A stretch of 64,000 nt of DNA from Otis tarda (GCA_026413225.1 CM048553.1:99732190-99796189); one strand, 5' to 3'. Shown: positions 13,501-27,800, numbered from the stretch's first letter. Numbers and translations: made by a program. The notes: generated by a model not told the origin, from the sequence alone.

Positions 13501-15929
13501 AAACCACACTACCTCGCTGGTGTCTCCAGCCTGTGGTGAAGCTGGTGTCACACCGGCTTTACAGTTACCTGTGTGAGCTAGACTGAAATGATGCCTTCCT
13601 ACAAAACAGAGAAGGTTCAAGGTTTAGGGCTGTTCCAGCTTTTGCAAATATAGAGTCTGGCAGAGAAAATGCTGCCAGAGAGGACCTGTGGTATTTGAAC
13701 CCTCTCTGTGACACAGTTTGGAAGGAAAGACATGGCTTGAATTTCATACTTCTGCCTGGAACGTTATTTGCAGCAGCAATTCCTTATGTCCACCAGCCCC
13801 TGCCAAGTGGTGCTCTGCAAGAGAGCCACAGAATCAAGTTGAACAGTAATTTGTAGCATCCTAGGGACTAATGAAAAGAATGCATTGTGGGTGAAGGAGA
13901 AATGCTGAGACCTGACAGTGTCCTGGTTATGGAAGCAGCTAAGCCAGACTGCCTCAGATAAATGCACGCGCAGAGAAATGCAGCTGCCCCAGGGGGTGGT
14001 CTGAGCCATGTCACAACTGAAGCTGCCCATCTCACCCACAGTTTGTGGGAATACGGGAGAATGTCTTCAAAAATTCCTTTGGCAGAGAAAAACCCCGACA
14101 TTGTCTTGCAAAATGCCTGGGGTCAGTACTGTCGAGAGTTAATACTGCTGGTTGGAGCTAGAAGAAGCAGGGAAGATGAGGGGAGAAGGCCAGCTCCTGA
14201 ACTCCTTCCAGCAGCTGGAGAAACTGGAAACACCATGTACACAACAAAGAACAGCAAAGGCCCCAAAATGGAATAGTCTACAGGCAGAGATAATTTAAGG
14301 TGATGGAGAGGCGTTCATCTACAGCCACCACTTGTTTAACATTGTGACCTGGGAGTCTAAAATAAATGACCCAGAGCTTTCACTCCATTTCTAATAGTCT
14401 ACCTGGAAGGGAGGAAAGGGAACTCCTATCTTTATGGAAATATGAGCGAAATATTGCTGTGACTCAACTTGCAATGTACTTTGCCTGGGATGGCAGACGT
14501 GTAGCTGAATATAGATGAGTTTCTCCCCCGTATTTCCTCCAACACCCAAGAAAATTAGTATTGAGGGAAAAATATTTGATTAACAAATGCTGTGGTAAAG
14601 AAAACTGGGAATGCCTTGAGGCTTGGGCATAGGCATTACAATATGGTATAGATCTCCTTAGTTGATTTTAGAATTTGTTCAAATTGGTAAAAAGATCATA
14701 TAATTGGTATGTAACCCTTATTATGACATAAGGTTTTGATGCTTAGTGGGATTGAGGGTATTTGTTGATTATACTGGGGATAGCATCAGCTAGCTTGCAT
14801 GTTATTATGGTATGCAGACTGCTTCTCTTTAACAATTCATGGAGACAATCTGAAATGCTCCTGAGAGAAACCCATGGGATTTAATCATCAAAGGATGAAA
14901 AATCCATCATCTAGTCTTTGCTGATGACAATCACAGAGGAAAAGGTGTGAAAATAACCAGGAAGAAAGAATGAAGGCAAAAGCAACGTGACGTTGTCAGA
15001 AGGACAGAGATGCTAGGAATACTTAAATTATTTGAAACAGCAAAGATATTCCCATCCCAGCCAAGAGCCACTGGAATGTGCTGAACCCCTCAAGCAGTGG
15101 GACAGCTTAGCACTCAGCTAAGTGTCACTAAGAAATAAATCCAACAAGTAGAAATCCAGCATTACTCAATAGCTGCTCTCACAAAATAGCACTGAGCCTA
15201 ACCTCAAGAGATCCCCTACCCCCACTGCCTTCCCTAAGGCAGAATCGACTATTCTTATATTATTCCCAGTAGCTACTTGTCTGCTCTGTTCTTCAAAAGC
15301 TCTACAGATGCTTTGTAAGTTAAAGCAGCACTCTGATTCACTCAGCACTGACTCATCCAATCGCTTTTGTTGCTTCACTGTCTTGACTGTTGGAAAGTTT
15401 TTTTTTTCCTAACTTGTTTCTTCCTAGTTTCTGCTAGTGTGCTACCTAGTTTGCTTCCTAATTTGCTTCCTCCATTCTGCAGCCTACGTTCATGACTCCT
15501 TGTGTGCCGCAGAGGTGAAGAAGAGGGTTTGAGGACTGCTTTTATCTCCTGTATTCATCTTCCCTTCCTCAAATAAAGTGGTTCCAGTTCCTCCTATCTT
15601 TTCCTTAATTTCCTGTTTTCTAGCCCTCTGAGCAGTCTCATCGCTCCCCTCACCACTGTCACCAAACAGTCTCCATCCTCCTTGAACTGAGGAAAGCCAT
15701 GCCTTGGTAGAGGCCTTGTTAACCCCGACCGCAGTGACCGAATTACTTTGTGTCTCTGCTTTTGATCACACATTGCCTGCTGTTTTCAGGTGTTACTGCT
15801 GAATCCCCTTTGGCTGCCTTCAGCCTCCTTTCTGAAAATGTGCTGCTTAAGCAGCTGTCCCTCAGCCGGCATTTATGAGGTTGATTATTCTTGCTTGCGC
15901 ATAGTACTTCACGGCTCCCTCTCTTGCAG
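10512..15929. other. Noncoding stretch, nothing recognised
   Basis: No gene, RNA gene or clearly bounded repeat is seen. The 163-codon minus-strand frame at 11176-11667 has no recognisable motif and overlaps other frames on both strands. The 15.4-15.9 kb part is pyrimidine-rich and may be further decayed LINE sequence next to the relic at 15.93 kb, but I cannot show that. Confidence 0.45.
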
Positions 15930-16151
15930 TTAATTTTTTATAGCCCACCTCTCAATATTAGTTTGCATTTTGATCCTGTCCTCTAGTGTACGTACACTCC
16001 TGGGTAGCCTGGTATCTGCAAGTATAATGGGTGTGATCACATCCATTCTATCATCTAGGATACTAAAGGATATGTTGAATAACACCAGGTCCAAGGCTGG
16101 GCCCTGCAAAATCACACTTGACCATTTTCTTTTCATTTGATAATGAACCAC
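15930..16151 (-). pseudogene. Decayed CR1-type LINE reverse transcriptase fragment
   Basis: The minus-strand translation keeps the spacing of a CR1 reverse transcriptase around the catalytic loop. A QGPALDLVLFNI stretch stands where the family has a QGS-LGP-LFNIF motif. An ILDD stretch follows. The segment that normally carries the ADDTKL catalytic box is reduced to LADTRL. It ends with a TLEDRIKMQ...IERWA pattern typical of the helix after that box. One of the two catalytic aspartates is not preserved and no longer frame exists, so this is an inactive old copy. The homology is judged by eye from the motif order. Confidence 0.7.
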
Positions 16152-19100
16152 TGAGAACTACTTACTGAGTACAGTTTTCAAGATTATATTAATTATATTG
16201 GGTTTTCATCCAGGCTGGTTTGCTTCCTCCCTTTGAAATGAAATAGTATTTTGCTATGAGAAGGTAATGAGTTACTTTCATAGACCAAGTAATATTGGAA
16301 TGAAAAATGGGGTAAAAGAGCAGAAGAAGAAAGGCTCAGTCGTCATTGATGGGCGTGGTGGGATGTGCTTGGTGTTGTGGATTGCAGTGACACACCTTAA
16401 TGGACACAGATATAACTCACCTCCGGGGCATGTGATGAGTTCACTGCACACAACACAGTGAGGAACACGAAGGAAGACAGTAGGTCACCAACACCACCTT
16501 TGTCGTGGTTCCTACTCACTGCAATGTGCATGTCTGCTGGGCCATCAACTGCAAGGCCACATGCAAACCTCTCCCCAAGCCCCCAAACCGAAGTGTCCAA
16601 GATGGACGCAGGCACCGGCTGGGCCAGGGGAGCCAGCCTGAGGTCCTTCAGCCACCATGGCCTTTGCATAGCTCATGTGCATTGAGGTCCATCCCAGACT
16701 GGCACCATAACCTCCCTGGCACAACAGTTCAGTTTTCCCAGAGGCCAGCTCATACACCCAGCTCGTCTCCACCATCTAACGCAGTATGGGGGTCATTGGG
16801 AACCTCTGACCTCTCCTCTGGGTGAATGATTCCTGGATACTACCCTTTTCTACAGCTCTCCAAAACACACAGTATGTATTTTATAGCCTCACAAAGATTT
16901 GTACGCAGGGCTTCTAAGGTCTGTGAAGCCATGCATGTCTTCTACTGTCCTGGCCTGCTGACTCTCCTCCTGGACCATAAGAGGGAGGATTCATCTCAAG
17001 TTTTCTCTGGAACTGAATATCCCTTTGGGAAAAAAAATGCAAAAAGTTTCAAGAGTTTGGCAAAGAAAAAATTATACTAAGCTCAGTCAGTCACTGACAC
17101 AGACTGTCTAAACATAATCTACGTCCCTGGAGACCCTGTAACTTGTAAATGAGTTAACAACTAGACAAATTATTGCAACTCCATCCTTCAGGTGTCTGAG
17201 GAAGATGTTTACCGGGAGAACTGAAACTGCAGCAATATCCAGAGCAAAATTTTTACAAGTACTCTAAATTCACATGAACACCCCCTTTCCCAAACTGATG
17301 TCAACCATCTTTTCCTATGTCCTCTTTCATCCCGTCTCGACCTTAGGGCCACCTGCCCTTCCTTTGTCTCTTTTTTTTTTCCTCCTTGTTTTCCATGTAG
17401 GTTACCCCTCCCAAATGCAATCTTCACCCCTAAAATAGCCCCGGAACAAAGTAGGGCACTAACTAACCCACTGACACACAACTTTTTGTGTCTTGGGAAT
17501 CCTCTTTGCACTGAAACAGAAGGAGATGTGAATAGGGCAGAAGCTGTTTAAAACCTCCCTTCTGCACCAGCATAGCAGGGCAGAAAATGGCCAACTTGCC
17601 TCTCCTAATGCTTTGTGGAGGTGTTGGTAATTTAAGGTAGAGATTAATTAAAACAACCCCATCCAACACTGCTAAATGATACGATTTTTTATACTTCTTT
17701 TTCACAAAGAATGTCTTAGCTTTTAGTCCTGTATCTGAAAATAAAACATCAGAACACTTGATTTTTCTCCTGGGTCAGAAATTCTAATAAAGTAAGTTGC
17801 AGGGGAAGAAGAGTGAGATTGGAATGATTTAAAGGTGCTGTTCTAAAAGCTGCATCCTCTTGCTTGATCCGCCCTTGTTTTTGACATTTGCCCAGTCTAC
17901 TCAACTTTTTGTTGACAGGCTCTTAGAGGATGGCTGGTGGCTTTTTCTGAGGGCAGCATCAAATTGTGGTTAGATGCAAAACACCCACGTGAGAACTTTG
18001 CAGTGACTGCAAAAATGATTCAGGGGTGTTTTTGGAGTGGAGTGGGGCTTCATTAGCCAACAGGTGAGAAGAAAAGTTAACGTGTTTTGGAACAGCTCAA
18101 CAAGAATGAGATAAAAGTACTTCTTGTGGGTACAGAGGGCAAAAACCACCCCTGAGATGCTACAAAATAAAGCAAGGAGGAAGCCACTTTATCAGGCTGG
18201 AAGGTTGAGATCAGTAAACAGCAAAGACATGGGCATGCAAACTGGCAGGGCAAAATTATGCTGCCCCAAATGCAAAGATGGGCCAGGGAGAAGGGGGGTC
18301 CGGGCATCCATGTGAGGTAGGACTTTTTTGTCCATGTTAACTTATCCCTTCTTCAGGGAAAGAGCACCATGCTCGCTTCAGGGACAGGTTTCTGGAGCAA
18401 AGTCTCATGCTGTGGGCGATGTAGGTGAGGCTGCCGTCAAGGGACGATGTGGCAAACGAGAACAAATCAAAGCGACTCCTCTTTGTGCATCTGCAATGGA
18501 GGCTGAGTCATTACCATTCATCACCAGCCCGGCTGGTGTGTTCATTCTGGTGACAGTTGTTTTCGGGAGAGAGGACAGCTTTTGACGCCTTTTAATTCCT
18601 GAAAATAAAAGAATAAAGGGCTGTCAAGGTAACAGGCATCCGGAGAGGCTGACTGAAAACAGTGGGTAAGGAAATAACTTTAAGTCCCAGGGAAATGTAG
18701 CACAAAAGGGAGCTGCCACAATAACCAGGACAACGTGGCTTGCTCCTTCGTGTTTCTGAAGAAAGTGGTAAATGGCTAAAACTTCCCATGCTCGATTTAC
18801 AAATGAGCTTCGACTGCAGGAAACACAGAAAATTAACATTGCTGTTGCAGGATATTTTCTCAGAGTTTCTTCCTGCTAGGCTGTCTGTTTTGAATCATTC
18901 GCATGTATGTGTAGCATCGCTCATCTTGTAACTTACTCAAATCGAGCAGAAAAAACCTTCTCAGCAGGAACAGGGAAGCCTCTTCTGGCCCATGCGAATT
19001 GGTCTCAGAAGCTGATGTGCTCCACAGCACCCTGGGGCAGTTTCGCCATTGACTTTACAGGGGCTCAAGATTTCTCCCATCCACCTCCTGCTGTTTCAAG

Positions 19101-22100
19101 GAAACCATACAGCAGTGTTTGCCCCTTGCCAGGAAGTTTTAAGGCAAGGTACACCCTGTGACTGCCTTTCCTTCAGCACTTCTCCTTTCCCTCACCCCCA
19201 GCAATCTTCTCACGTGTTGGCCCCACCAGGCTCTGCAAGCTCAGCAGTTTCCAGCTCTGACCCTGAGAGGCAGCGCCTGGAGAGCTGCTGTCCCCCTGCA
19301 TCTGCCTCCCCTCCCTCCAGACTGATGCTTTTCCTCTGCAGCTTTCACCTCTCCATCTTGTTATTCCTTTTCTCACACCTCTCTCCTTTTTCTTACTCAT
19401 CCCTTCTTTTGCTCTGTTTCCCCTCATCGCTCCGTCATGGTTTTTCTTTCTTTTTACCACTATCTTAATCTACTCACCGCCAGACAGGAGGGCACTACTG
19501 AGGCAGAGGGATGCTCCTGTTGAGTGCAATAGGGTGCAGCTACCACCTAGTCAGAGATGGTCCTTGCCTGAAGAAATCATTTCAAATAAGCATGGCAAGA
19601 AAAAGAGTGAGGGGAGAAGTCTAGCAAGGAGAAGTGGCTTCCCCAAGCCTGTCCAGGGGGGCCAGAAACAAGTCCTCTCTCTTATCCATTGGGCCAAACT
19701 GTCATCTTTACTCTGCAAAGACTTAAGCAAGTGTAATTTTAAAGCAAAGCAAAGCACGAGAGGGGCCTTCTAGGAATAGTGTTCCTCAAGGAGTCTTGCT
19801 GCTGCTGCAGAGGACCAGCCAGGCAGTCAGGCCACACTGCCCCACCAAAAACCGGTCCCAGAAGGCTCTCAGCTTCAGCCACATCCACCTAGGAAAACAC
19901 AGCTTCCCAGCCCCAGCAAGGCAGCAAACCCCAAGTTGCGCAGCCGTGGGATGCAGTGCCACTTCCCAGGGACTGGGAGGCACCTTAACCTGAGCCGAGA
20001 GGAAGGCTGTGCTTGAGCTAGGAAGGGAATTTTCGCCTTCCTACGATGACCTAAGTGCTGCCACAGCATTTGCTACAGGAGCTAATGAATATGGCTCTAA
20101 GGCCTGGGCTGGAGTTAGGTCAGGTGTTCCAAATGGACCTGTCCCATCTTCTGTCTTCTCTTCTCCAGCTGGACCAGTTCAAGTTGTGCACTGCCTAGGA
20201 GAGCAGCTGTCTCTGTTTTCAGCCCTGCAGAAACCCACTGCTAGAGCTTTAAAAAAACCCCCACCATAATAATTAGAGATGGGCTCATTATATCTGCTTG
20301 TGACTCATTTACTGGAAGCTGTACCAAACACCTCTCCTGTGCTGGGAGTCTCACTCTCAAGGGTGTGGTGACACATGCAGTTACTAGACTGAGTAATCAA
20401 AACTCGATACAGGTTTACTGTTATTACACACAAACTTCTGATAGCAGAGACGTGAGGGACGACTGGTGTTAAGACCCACACTTCAGTGCGCACACACATG
20501 CACATGAATACCCCTGAGTGGTCCAATGAAGTCAGCAGGACTGTGCAAGGATCAGACACTACCTGAAGCCCAGATGTATTTTTGTGTAAGTTTAGAGTAA
20601 GTTTGTTTGTAGGCAAGGTCCTCTCATAACTTGAAAGACCTGGCAGGAAGGAGCCAATTTGCTTTACAAAGTTCAGGAAACACAGCAACTGAAGGGACCA
20701 GTGTGATGCAGAATTAGTAGTGACAGAGCTGTTCAAATAATACACCCATTACTGACAGACAGCAAGTTTTACTTTGATGTTCTTCTATTGTTCACCCGAT
20801 CATCAGGAAGGTCCTTAGGTTTGGTAACGCAGCAAAGATGGTGACCTGGGAAAGCCTAACTGCAAGAATCACGTCCCTGTGCATCTGCCCATGGGACGAC
20901 TGGCATCTCCTATGGTTTTCCAGCCTGTCTATATGTCCATTGCCATGAATCACCCCAGCGTGGGTGGCAACGTGTTGTCACCACTGTCATGCTAAATAAA
21001 AAATAAAATCCCATGAACACGTGGCACTGAGAAAGCCTGGGGGAATTACTCTGGTCAAGTTATCCCTGGGGTGAAAGTGAGCTGCTCTGCAGACGGAGTC
21101 CAGCGAGTTGTTCCCGGAATTGTTCCCTTGCTCTACCTCTGCCACCAGAAAGGATTCACATTCATATGCAAAATCCCTACATCCCGGGCTGACAGGGCTG
21201 CCTCTGCGCAGTGGCATTTGTGGCAAGAGGACAGGGTGCGTTTTGAGCCCGTCCTGCCTGCCTCTGCTCTCAAAATTAACTTCTCTCTCAGTAGTAAGGA
21301 CACTCCACCTCAAAACCCATCTCAAAGGCTGTCCGTAAAAACAAGAAGTGTTATTCGTATGAATGAGACTATTTCCGTAAGTGCAGATGCGGAAGCTGTT
21401 ACCACCAAAAATGCTTAGGAAATCGGTGAAAGGAAACAGTCGAGCTGTAGCGTAGGAACCAGTTCAAGCACTCGGCTCTGGCTGCTCCCTGAGCCACATC
21501 CGAGCCACAATGCAGCACGCCCAAGAAGATCTGACCACACCTGGAGAAGAAGATGATGCCTTTGGGGAAGGTAAAGTCATCTTTTTCTAAACTAATCCTT
21601 CTCCTACTCATACTAGAGACCGGTTTCTAGCTTGGGTGGTATTTCTTGGGTAAATCTGAATTTGTCTATGGGCTTCAAGGTCACAAGGTGACCAGACTTT
21701 CTTTTTCTCCTAAGAGAATGGAGAACAAAAGCACCCCAGATACAATAAAAAATGACTTTCACACTGGTTCGGCAGCTTGCTTCCTCAGCGAGGAGGTGAC
21801 TGCAGAAGAAAAAAGCTGGGGGGACACCAAATGTGCTTTCTACAGTGGCTGCACTATGCAAAGGAGCGCACCGGGCATTCAACACCGCAGGTGCAGCTGT
21901 CGTTAAAGTAGTAGGGGCTCTTTACAGGGGCTAACGGCAACTTGGAACTTAAATTATCCAAGCAAAATTAGCCTTCTCCTCTCCAACCGCCTCAACCCAG
22001 GGTACAAAGCTGCTGTCATGGTTTCTTATCCCTAAAACTGCTTCTGCTGGAGCTCGTTTCCTCACTGCTTGCATCCTGTGCCGCCGTTTACGTGTGTACC

Positions 22101-23034
22101 AAGTGCCATCAGGTCAAAATAGCAGACAGAGACACAGATAAGGGGACTCAGAGGAGGAAGAATCTGGCCCACGGTGTCTAATTTCTGCCACTGCTCGCTG
22201 GTCCCCTTTGTGCTTGAGCCAGGGCCAGGGGGAGAACTTGCTCATGCAAATCTTCTCCCGGCCCCCAGTCCTTCACAGTTTCCAAGGGAGTTGAAGGCAC
22301 AAAGAGCCGCCTGGATCGGCTCCAAAGACTGTGAACCTTTAAACTCACTTTCAGCACAGCTTCAGCAAACCTCATTTAAACAAAGCTCAGCTGCGGTTGG
22401 TATGGAAAACTTAGCAGTGAATAGTGCCAAATCGAGTTATCTGAGCCCCAGTGAAAGGCATCAACACAGAAAAGAAAGCCGTTTCAATGATGTACTGTTT
22501 GTTCTCAAATACATTTCTCATGTATATATGCCCCCACTTCTCACACTGCGTCCTAGTCCAGGCTCAAAAGGGCAATGGATTTGTGGAAAGGAGAGGTCAG
22601 AGCATTTGCATTCAGGAAAAAAATCCCTATAGTCCCAGGAAGACCCGATGCCACTGGGCAAATCAACTGGCATTGGCAGTACCCTGATGCATTCCCAGTA
22701 TCCTGCCCTCACACAGGTGGATGCTGCTTCCCAGGATAACCAGTTGCGTGCTCCGACTTGATACAGACGTTTTCAAGGGCTCTGAAGAGTCAGTGGGATT
22801 TAGGCTTCGTTGCTGTTTCTGAAACCTCTAGCCTACGTTCTTAATCAGAAGCGTAGGAGGGAAGGAGAGGAATGTGTGCAGGTTATTCGACATTTGTAAT
22901 GTGTTATCTGAAAGGAAAGATACAGCCCTTAAGAAATCTTTTGCAGCCCCTCAGCTTAGTTGTTTCTGGCAGGGATGATGCAGCAACAGCTACAGGAGGC
23001 TGGCTTTTCAAAGGCAGGAACATTTTAAAAACCT
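16152..23034. other. Noncoding stretch, nothing recognised
   Basis: No spliced coding exon, RNA gene or clearly bounded transposon is seen. Open frames (up to about 146 codons, for example 20305-20745 minus) show no domain. A T-rich tract sits near 17370. Confidence 0.45.
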
Positions 23035-23122
23035 CTCCCTGACCCTGCTTGGAGCAGGAGGTTGGACTAGATGACCTCCTGAGGTCCCTTCCCACCTGAG
23101 TTATCCTACGAGCCTATGAGTC
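23035..23122 (+). mobile_element. CR1 LINE 3' end fragment (old)
   Basis: It contains CTCCCTGACCCTGCTTGGAGCAGG, then GGTTGGACTAGATGACCTCC, then TGAGGTCCCTTCCCACCTGA, and a degenerate tail resembling repeated TCCTACGAGCCTATGAG. This is the CR1 3' end in the + direction, more diverged than the copy at 5.28 kb. Confidence 0.88.
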
Positions 23123-23859
23123 GGTGACAGCCTCTTCCAGTCATTTGCATGCAACTGGGAACAAACCTACCTCAGCTGCTCTCTCAGCCAGAGGGTCTGT
23201 TGGCTCCCAAACCTGCCAGCTGGAAAGCCCCGTCAACACAGGCACAGTGCTAGCCTTCCCCTTCAGCCCCCTCTCTTCTTTCTTGAATGGGTTAGCAGGG
23301 AAACATTAACATTTTGACTGCTATTTCTGGAGCACCGTTGACCCTGGACAACCTAGCGCACTCCCCCAGGGCTGGGTGGGATCTGAGCCGGGAGGAGCAC
23401 CGCCTGTTTTGGTCACAGGGCAGCCCCTGCCCTGCTTGCGCTGCAGAGACCTAGGCGCCAGCCAAAACTTTGTCTCACATTTTCAGACCAGATGGAGGGC
23501 GTTTGTCAGGTGCTGAACTCCGACTCCCCGCTTAGCACAGACCACAGCTCTTAGGGCGTGGGCTTTTTGTTTTATTTTCCACATCCTGCTTGGTTTGGAA
23601 AGCAGGGATGGCAGATCTCCCATCCAACTTTTAAACTTGTCTCGATGATTAGCTAGTGTCACGGTTAAAGACAGCTACATCTTACTTCCTCCAGTGTTGA
23701 TTTGTCTGGGTTTTTTTAGTTTATTACCCTCTTGTCCAGGAGAGCAAAGAACTCACTATTGCTTGTATATATAAATATCTCATACAACTATCCACAGATT
23801 GTATTCAGACTGCTCTTACCTTAACAGCCAAGCAGACTGTTATCAATGACTGTTTCTTT

Positions 23860-24860
23860 ACAAATTGCAAGTTTTAATCTTTTAAGGATTTTCATTGATT
23901 TTCTTGGGACCATATCCTTGGAGATGTGGACACCAGCATGGAGCCCACCATTCCAAAACTGTTACAACAGGGACAAATCCAGAAGTTACATGATCCATTC
24001 GCTCATGCTTCATAAATATATATTCATCTATCAGGATCAGTTCAAGGATCATCTAATATGTACAAGGACTGCTTGAGTCCTTTTGGGCTCCAGCATCACA
24101 TGAGGGTCACCTCTTCACCAGATTTTCTTCTATAATCCTTAAGTCTTCCAGCATCAAAATTTCTCAGGACAGGGTCAACACTATCCCGTGGTGATGGCTT
24201 ATCTCCTTTTCTCCCAGATATGCCCACTCTAAAACCAGATGAATCATCTCACTTTCTCAAGCAGCCTGTTCTTGGGGTGATTTACCACTTCCCCAGACAT
24301 TGTGCCATCTCCATATTCAGTCAGTCATTGTTCAAAGTTCCCTTTCAGGTCATTGACCTAAAAAGAGTTAAATCCTATAGGGACAGAACAAATCTGTGCA
24401 GGTTCTCGCTAGAAACTGGTGTCCCTGACGATTCCTTAGCTGGGTTACATCTGTCATTTGGACTTGTTTTGGATCCATTCAGCATGTCCAATATTGATCC
24501 ACTCCACTTTAAGCTTCATGGTCAAGATCTCATACAGTACCAAGTCCTATTTCTTACAAAAGTCCAAGAACACTATCAATACAATTATTTCATATAAAAC
24601 TTTAATGAGTGCCACTGATTGCATTCCATCTCCTTTAATTTTCCTTATATGACTCCTACATCAGCTATTCTGTAATGAGGCCAGGACCACTGCCAGACTA
24701 TTGCATCGTTAGTGACACAACATTAACTCATAGCTCTCTGGAAATCCTCTGGTGTTTCAAGTTTTTTGAAAAATCAACAGAGAGTTCCTTGGATAGCTCT
24801 TTTCAAAGCTGTAGTTTAAAATACTCCTTTGGGAAAGACAAAGGGGAAAATATTTTCCCA
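23860..24860 (-). pseudogene. Ancient CR1/L3-like LINE relic, reverse transcriptase region
   Basis: Read on the minus strand, fragments of a LINE reverse transcriptase appear in the correct order from high to low coordinates. First comes a segment resembling the fingers region. Next is VFLDFCKK with an in-frame stop, then DLVLYEILTMKLK (near 24500-24560), which matches the usual (I/V)-x-LDF-x-KAFD-x-VPH-x-ILL-KL motif. A VNDLKGN segment stands at the usual FINDL position, followed by DGTMSGEVVNHPKN, a decayed version of the ADDTKLGGVVN box. Near 23920-23970 lies a remnant of the RPHLEYC-x-FW-P box. Many stops and frameshifts make it inactive. It looks closer to old sauropsid CR1 lineages than to the young avian CR1 copies nearby. 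The boundaries are approximate. Confidence 0.65.
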
Positions 24861-27800
24861 TTGCTATAAACCATGAGCTGACACTGATGTTTTCCCACAG
24901 GCAAACAAAAACATTCATCAAAAACTTCTATATTTTCTGCAACATCATTGATAATTCCACCGTATTCATCTACTTATGCTACAATCGCAATGTTTTTCCT
25001 TATTGTACATGGAAATTCCAAGTCACAGAGCTGGATGTGACAAAACACACTACAAATATCTTCACAAAAAATCAGGCTGACTCTTGCGATAGGTATTCAA
25101 AGCTTGAAAACGTTCATCCTCAAAGAAAATCTGTTAGCTAATTTTCTTGTTTTCTAATAACACCCTTGCACTTACATTGAGCTATCTCCTTCAAAGGATC
25201 TGTGGAGACTTTGTGAACGGCTGTGCTTAGGTTCAGTGAAGTGCAACTCCCTCTCCTCTGCAATGGGGCCATCGCTTAACAGGGCACAGCTGTAGTATGC
25301 AAAAGTTTTGAGAAGGAACTATTTTAGCCTCGTGAAAGTACAGGCAGTGACATGTTTTGGTTCTTTTATGGCCTTACTCACTATACTAATTCAAGGCAAG
25401 TGACTTCACTTAGTCTTGCATACGGTCAGAATACCTACTTTGGGGAAAACACTTTTTAGTTTTTAGTGACTCTTAAGTGCCTGAGATTCTGAAGTTATCT
25501 TTCATTAAAAATAAATCACTTCCACTAGCACAAGGCTTCCCCTCTTCACTGCAGCCACACAGGCGTGGGTTTTCCTTGGGTCTGTTTGAGCTGAGGAGCC
25601 AGGAAGGCTCCTGCGGCTTCCAGGCCCAGGGAGGGAGGGAGATGTGGGCACGAGCCAGCTTTCTTGGCAGACCTTGGTTTCCTCCGGGAGGAGAGCTGAC
25701 TGCTCACAGGGAGGCATGATGCCACCACCCCAGCACAGCCTCAGAGGGAGGCCAGGGGCTTGGCACAGCAGGAACCCGTAGATCAATGCAGACACATCCA
25801 TGCATGGAGTTTGCAAGCACTCAGCAAACATGGCAAGCATGAGGGTCCAGGCATTTCGTTAGCAGTGATTAAGGTATCCAAACTGAGAATGCACAGGAGA
25901 AATAGAAATTAGGCTGTGATTTATTGCAGATCTTTCCAGACAGCTGCTCCACACTGACCTCTCCTCACATCTCCACCTCCTGTATGTGCCCTCTGGTTGT
26001 ACCCACCATAACCATGACCTGCCTCTGAGGCCAGAGCTGACACAAAATCCCATCTGTGTTTCCAAAGTACAGAGATAAAAAAGCAGAGCTGTCTGTTTTA
26101 TAACGTTCAGTAAGCATGTGCTCCAGTTTGGGAGACCAGAGCCCTGCTTTAGATGGTGCACTGGACCGATGTGCTGCTAGGACACACAGACATGCTCCAA
26201 CACTGCTGCCTGTCAAGGCTCCCGCCAGAACAGCAACTGCATAAAACTTTTAAGGTATGCCTTCAAAAATGTACCAGATGCCTTCACATCCTTGTAAGGC
26301 CTGCCTGCCCTTTTTAAGAGAGGAGAGAGTTTTAGCTCTGGGGTTTGGGATCAGCTTTGAGGCTTAGCTGAAATGAAAGGTAGCTACTGTTCATGGCTAT
26401 GTACACTGCCTGGTGTATTGTAACATCGCTGCTGATGTTAGAGAAAAATGAGGTTAAAGTCTTGGATGTTAACTTAAAGTTGAGACATGCTCTTTATTCA
26501 GCAACAATTCAGGTTAAGCAACCTTTCTCTTGCCCCTACAGCAAGACAAGACACTATGTTTTCCTCGGACATACAGCTGCAGTGACTTGTCTAAAAGCCA
26601 CGCGGGGAGATCAATGTCATGGCTTCTCCATGACCCACTGGACCAGGCTTCTTTCCATGCCGTAGCTAGGCAGCCCTTCACCCACTACCGCCAGCCCCGC
26701 TTTGGGGAGAGGTATGGCCCCTCCCCACAAAGCGCATCAAACTGATGCAACTTTAAGCAAATCATGTCATCTAAGGATACTCATGTGTACATATCAGTAC
26801 AATCTTCCAGCAGATGTCTACCTCAGAGATACATACAGTTACCATTTTTCCAGTGTTTTCACCCCAAACAGAGTTTGACATGTCTATTTTTTCCATCATA
26901 CAAGTGCCTAATATCTGAGAAGGCTGTAGTAAAGATGAGCAGCCTTGCAATGTATTATGCATGGGAGCTTCTCCTCCCTGACTGCTGGGATACTACAGAT
27001 CGTTGTCCTGAAAACGCTTACAGGTCCCACCAGCCCCACCTGTCCTTTTGGCTTATCTCACGTTCCTGGAGATGGAGAACCAGTGTGCCGTGCTCACTGC
27101 AGTCCAGAGGAAGAGAAGTCACATCACTTCATCACCAAGGCAACAGTGTCTGCTTCAGCCAGATAGATGGATTGTATTAAGAGATGTTTGGCCTATAAAA
27201 TCAGATTGGACCACCTTTCTCCAAGAGCACAAGCAGACCTACTTAATGTGCAGGACAAGGATGGCACGGAAAACAGGGCGTTCTCTTAGGGAACAGCTTT
27301 GCTCATTCCTGTTTACGTGAAATACTTCGCTCACCTGCTTCTCGCAGCTGCTTGGTTTTGGTTGTGGGCTGTGGGCAGATACAGATACAGTTATGCAGAT
27401 GGATGAGAGAGCTTTTTGTGGTCAGAGGAAGCAGTGCGAGGCTCCCATCCCCACCCTAGGCAGCCCCACACCCACCCACCCACTTGCAGCATCCCAAGCC
27501 CCCCAGCACTTCCAGCTGTCCTGGGCAGCTGGAGGGCTATTTTGAACAGGGCCCACACTCCATAGTTGAAGCAGAAATGATTGAGTCCATGAAGCCTGAA
27601 ATTTAAAAAAGATTTACGTGAGAGACACTTTCTGCTTTGTTGTCTCTCTATTTTTTATTTAAAGATCTTTGATCTTTTTGGTTTTTTCCTTCTCTGTGGC
27701 TTGAAGGCAACATGCTTGTTTCATATTTGTCGACAGTATTTCTAGATCACTAATAATAACAACAGTGAGGGGAAAAAACAGGTCAGACAAACAAGTGGCA

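Noticed and set aside
24220-24597. 125-codon + strand open frame
   Set aside because: It is the antisense of a decayed LINE reverse transcriptase whose motifs are on the minus strand.
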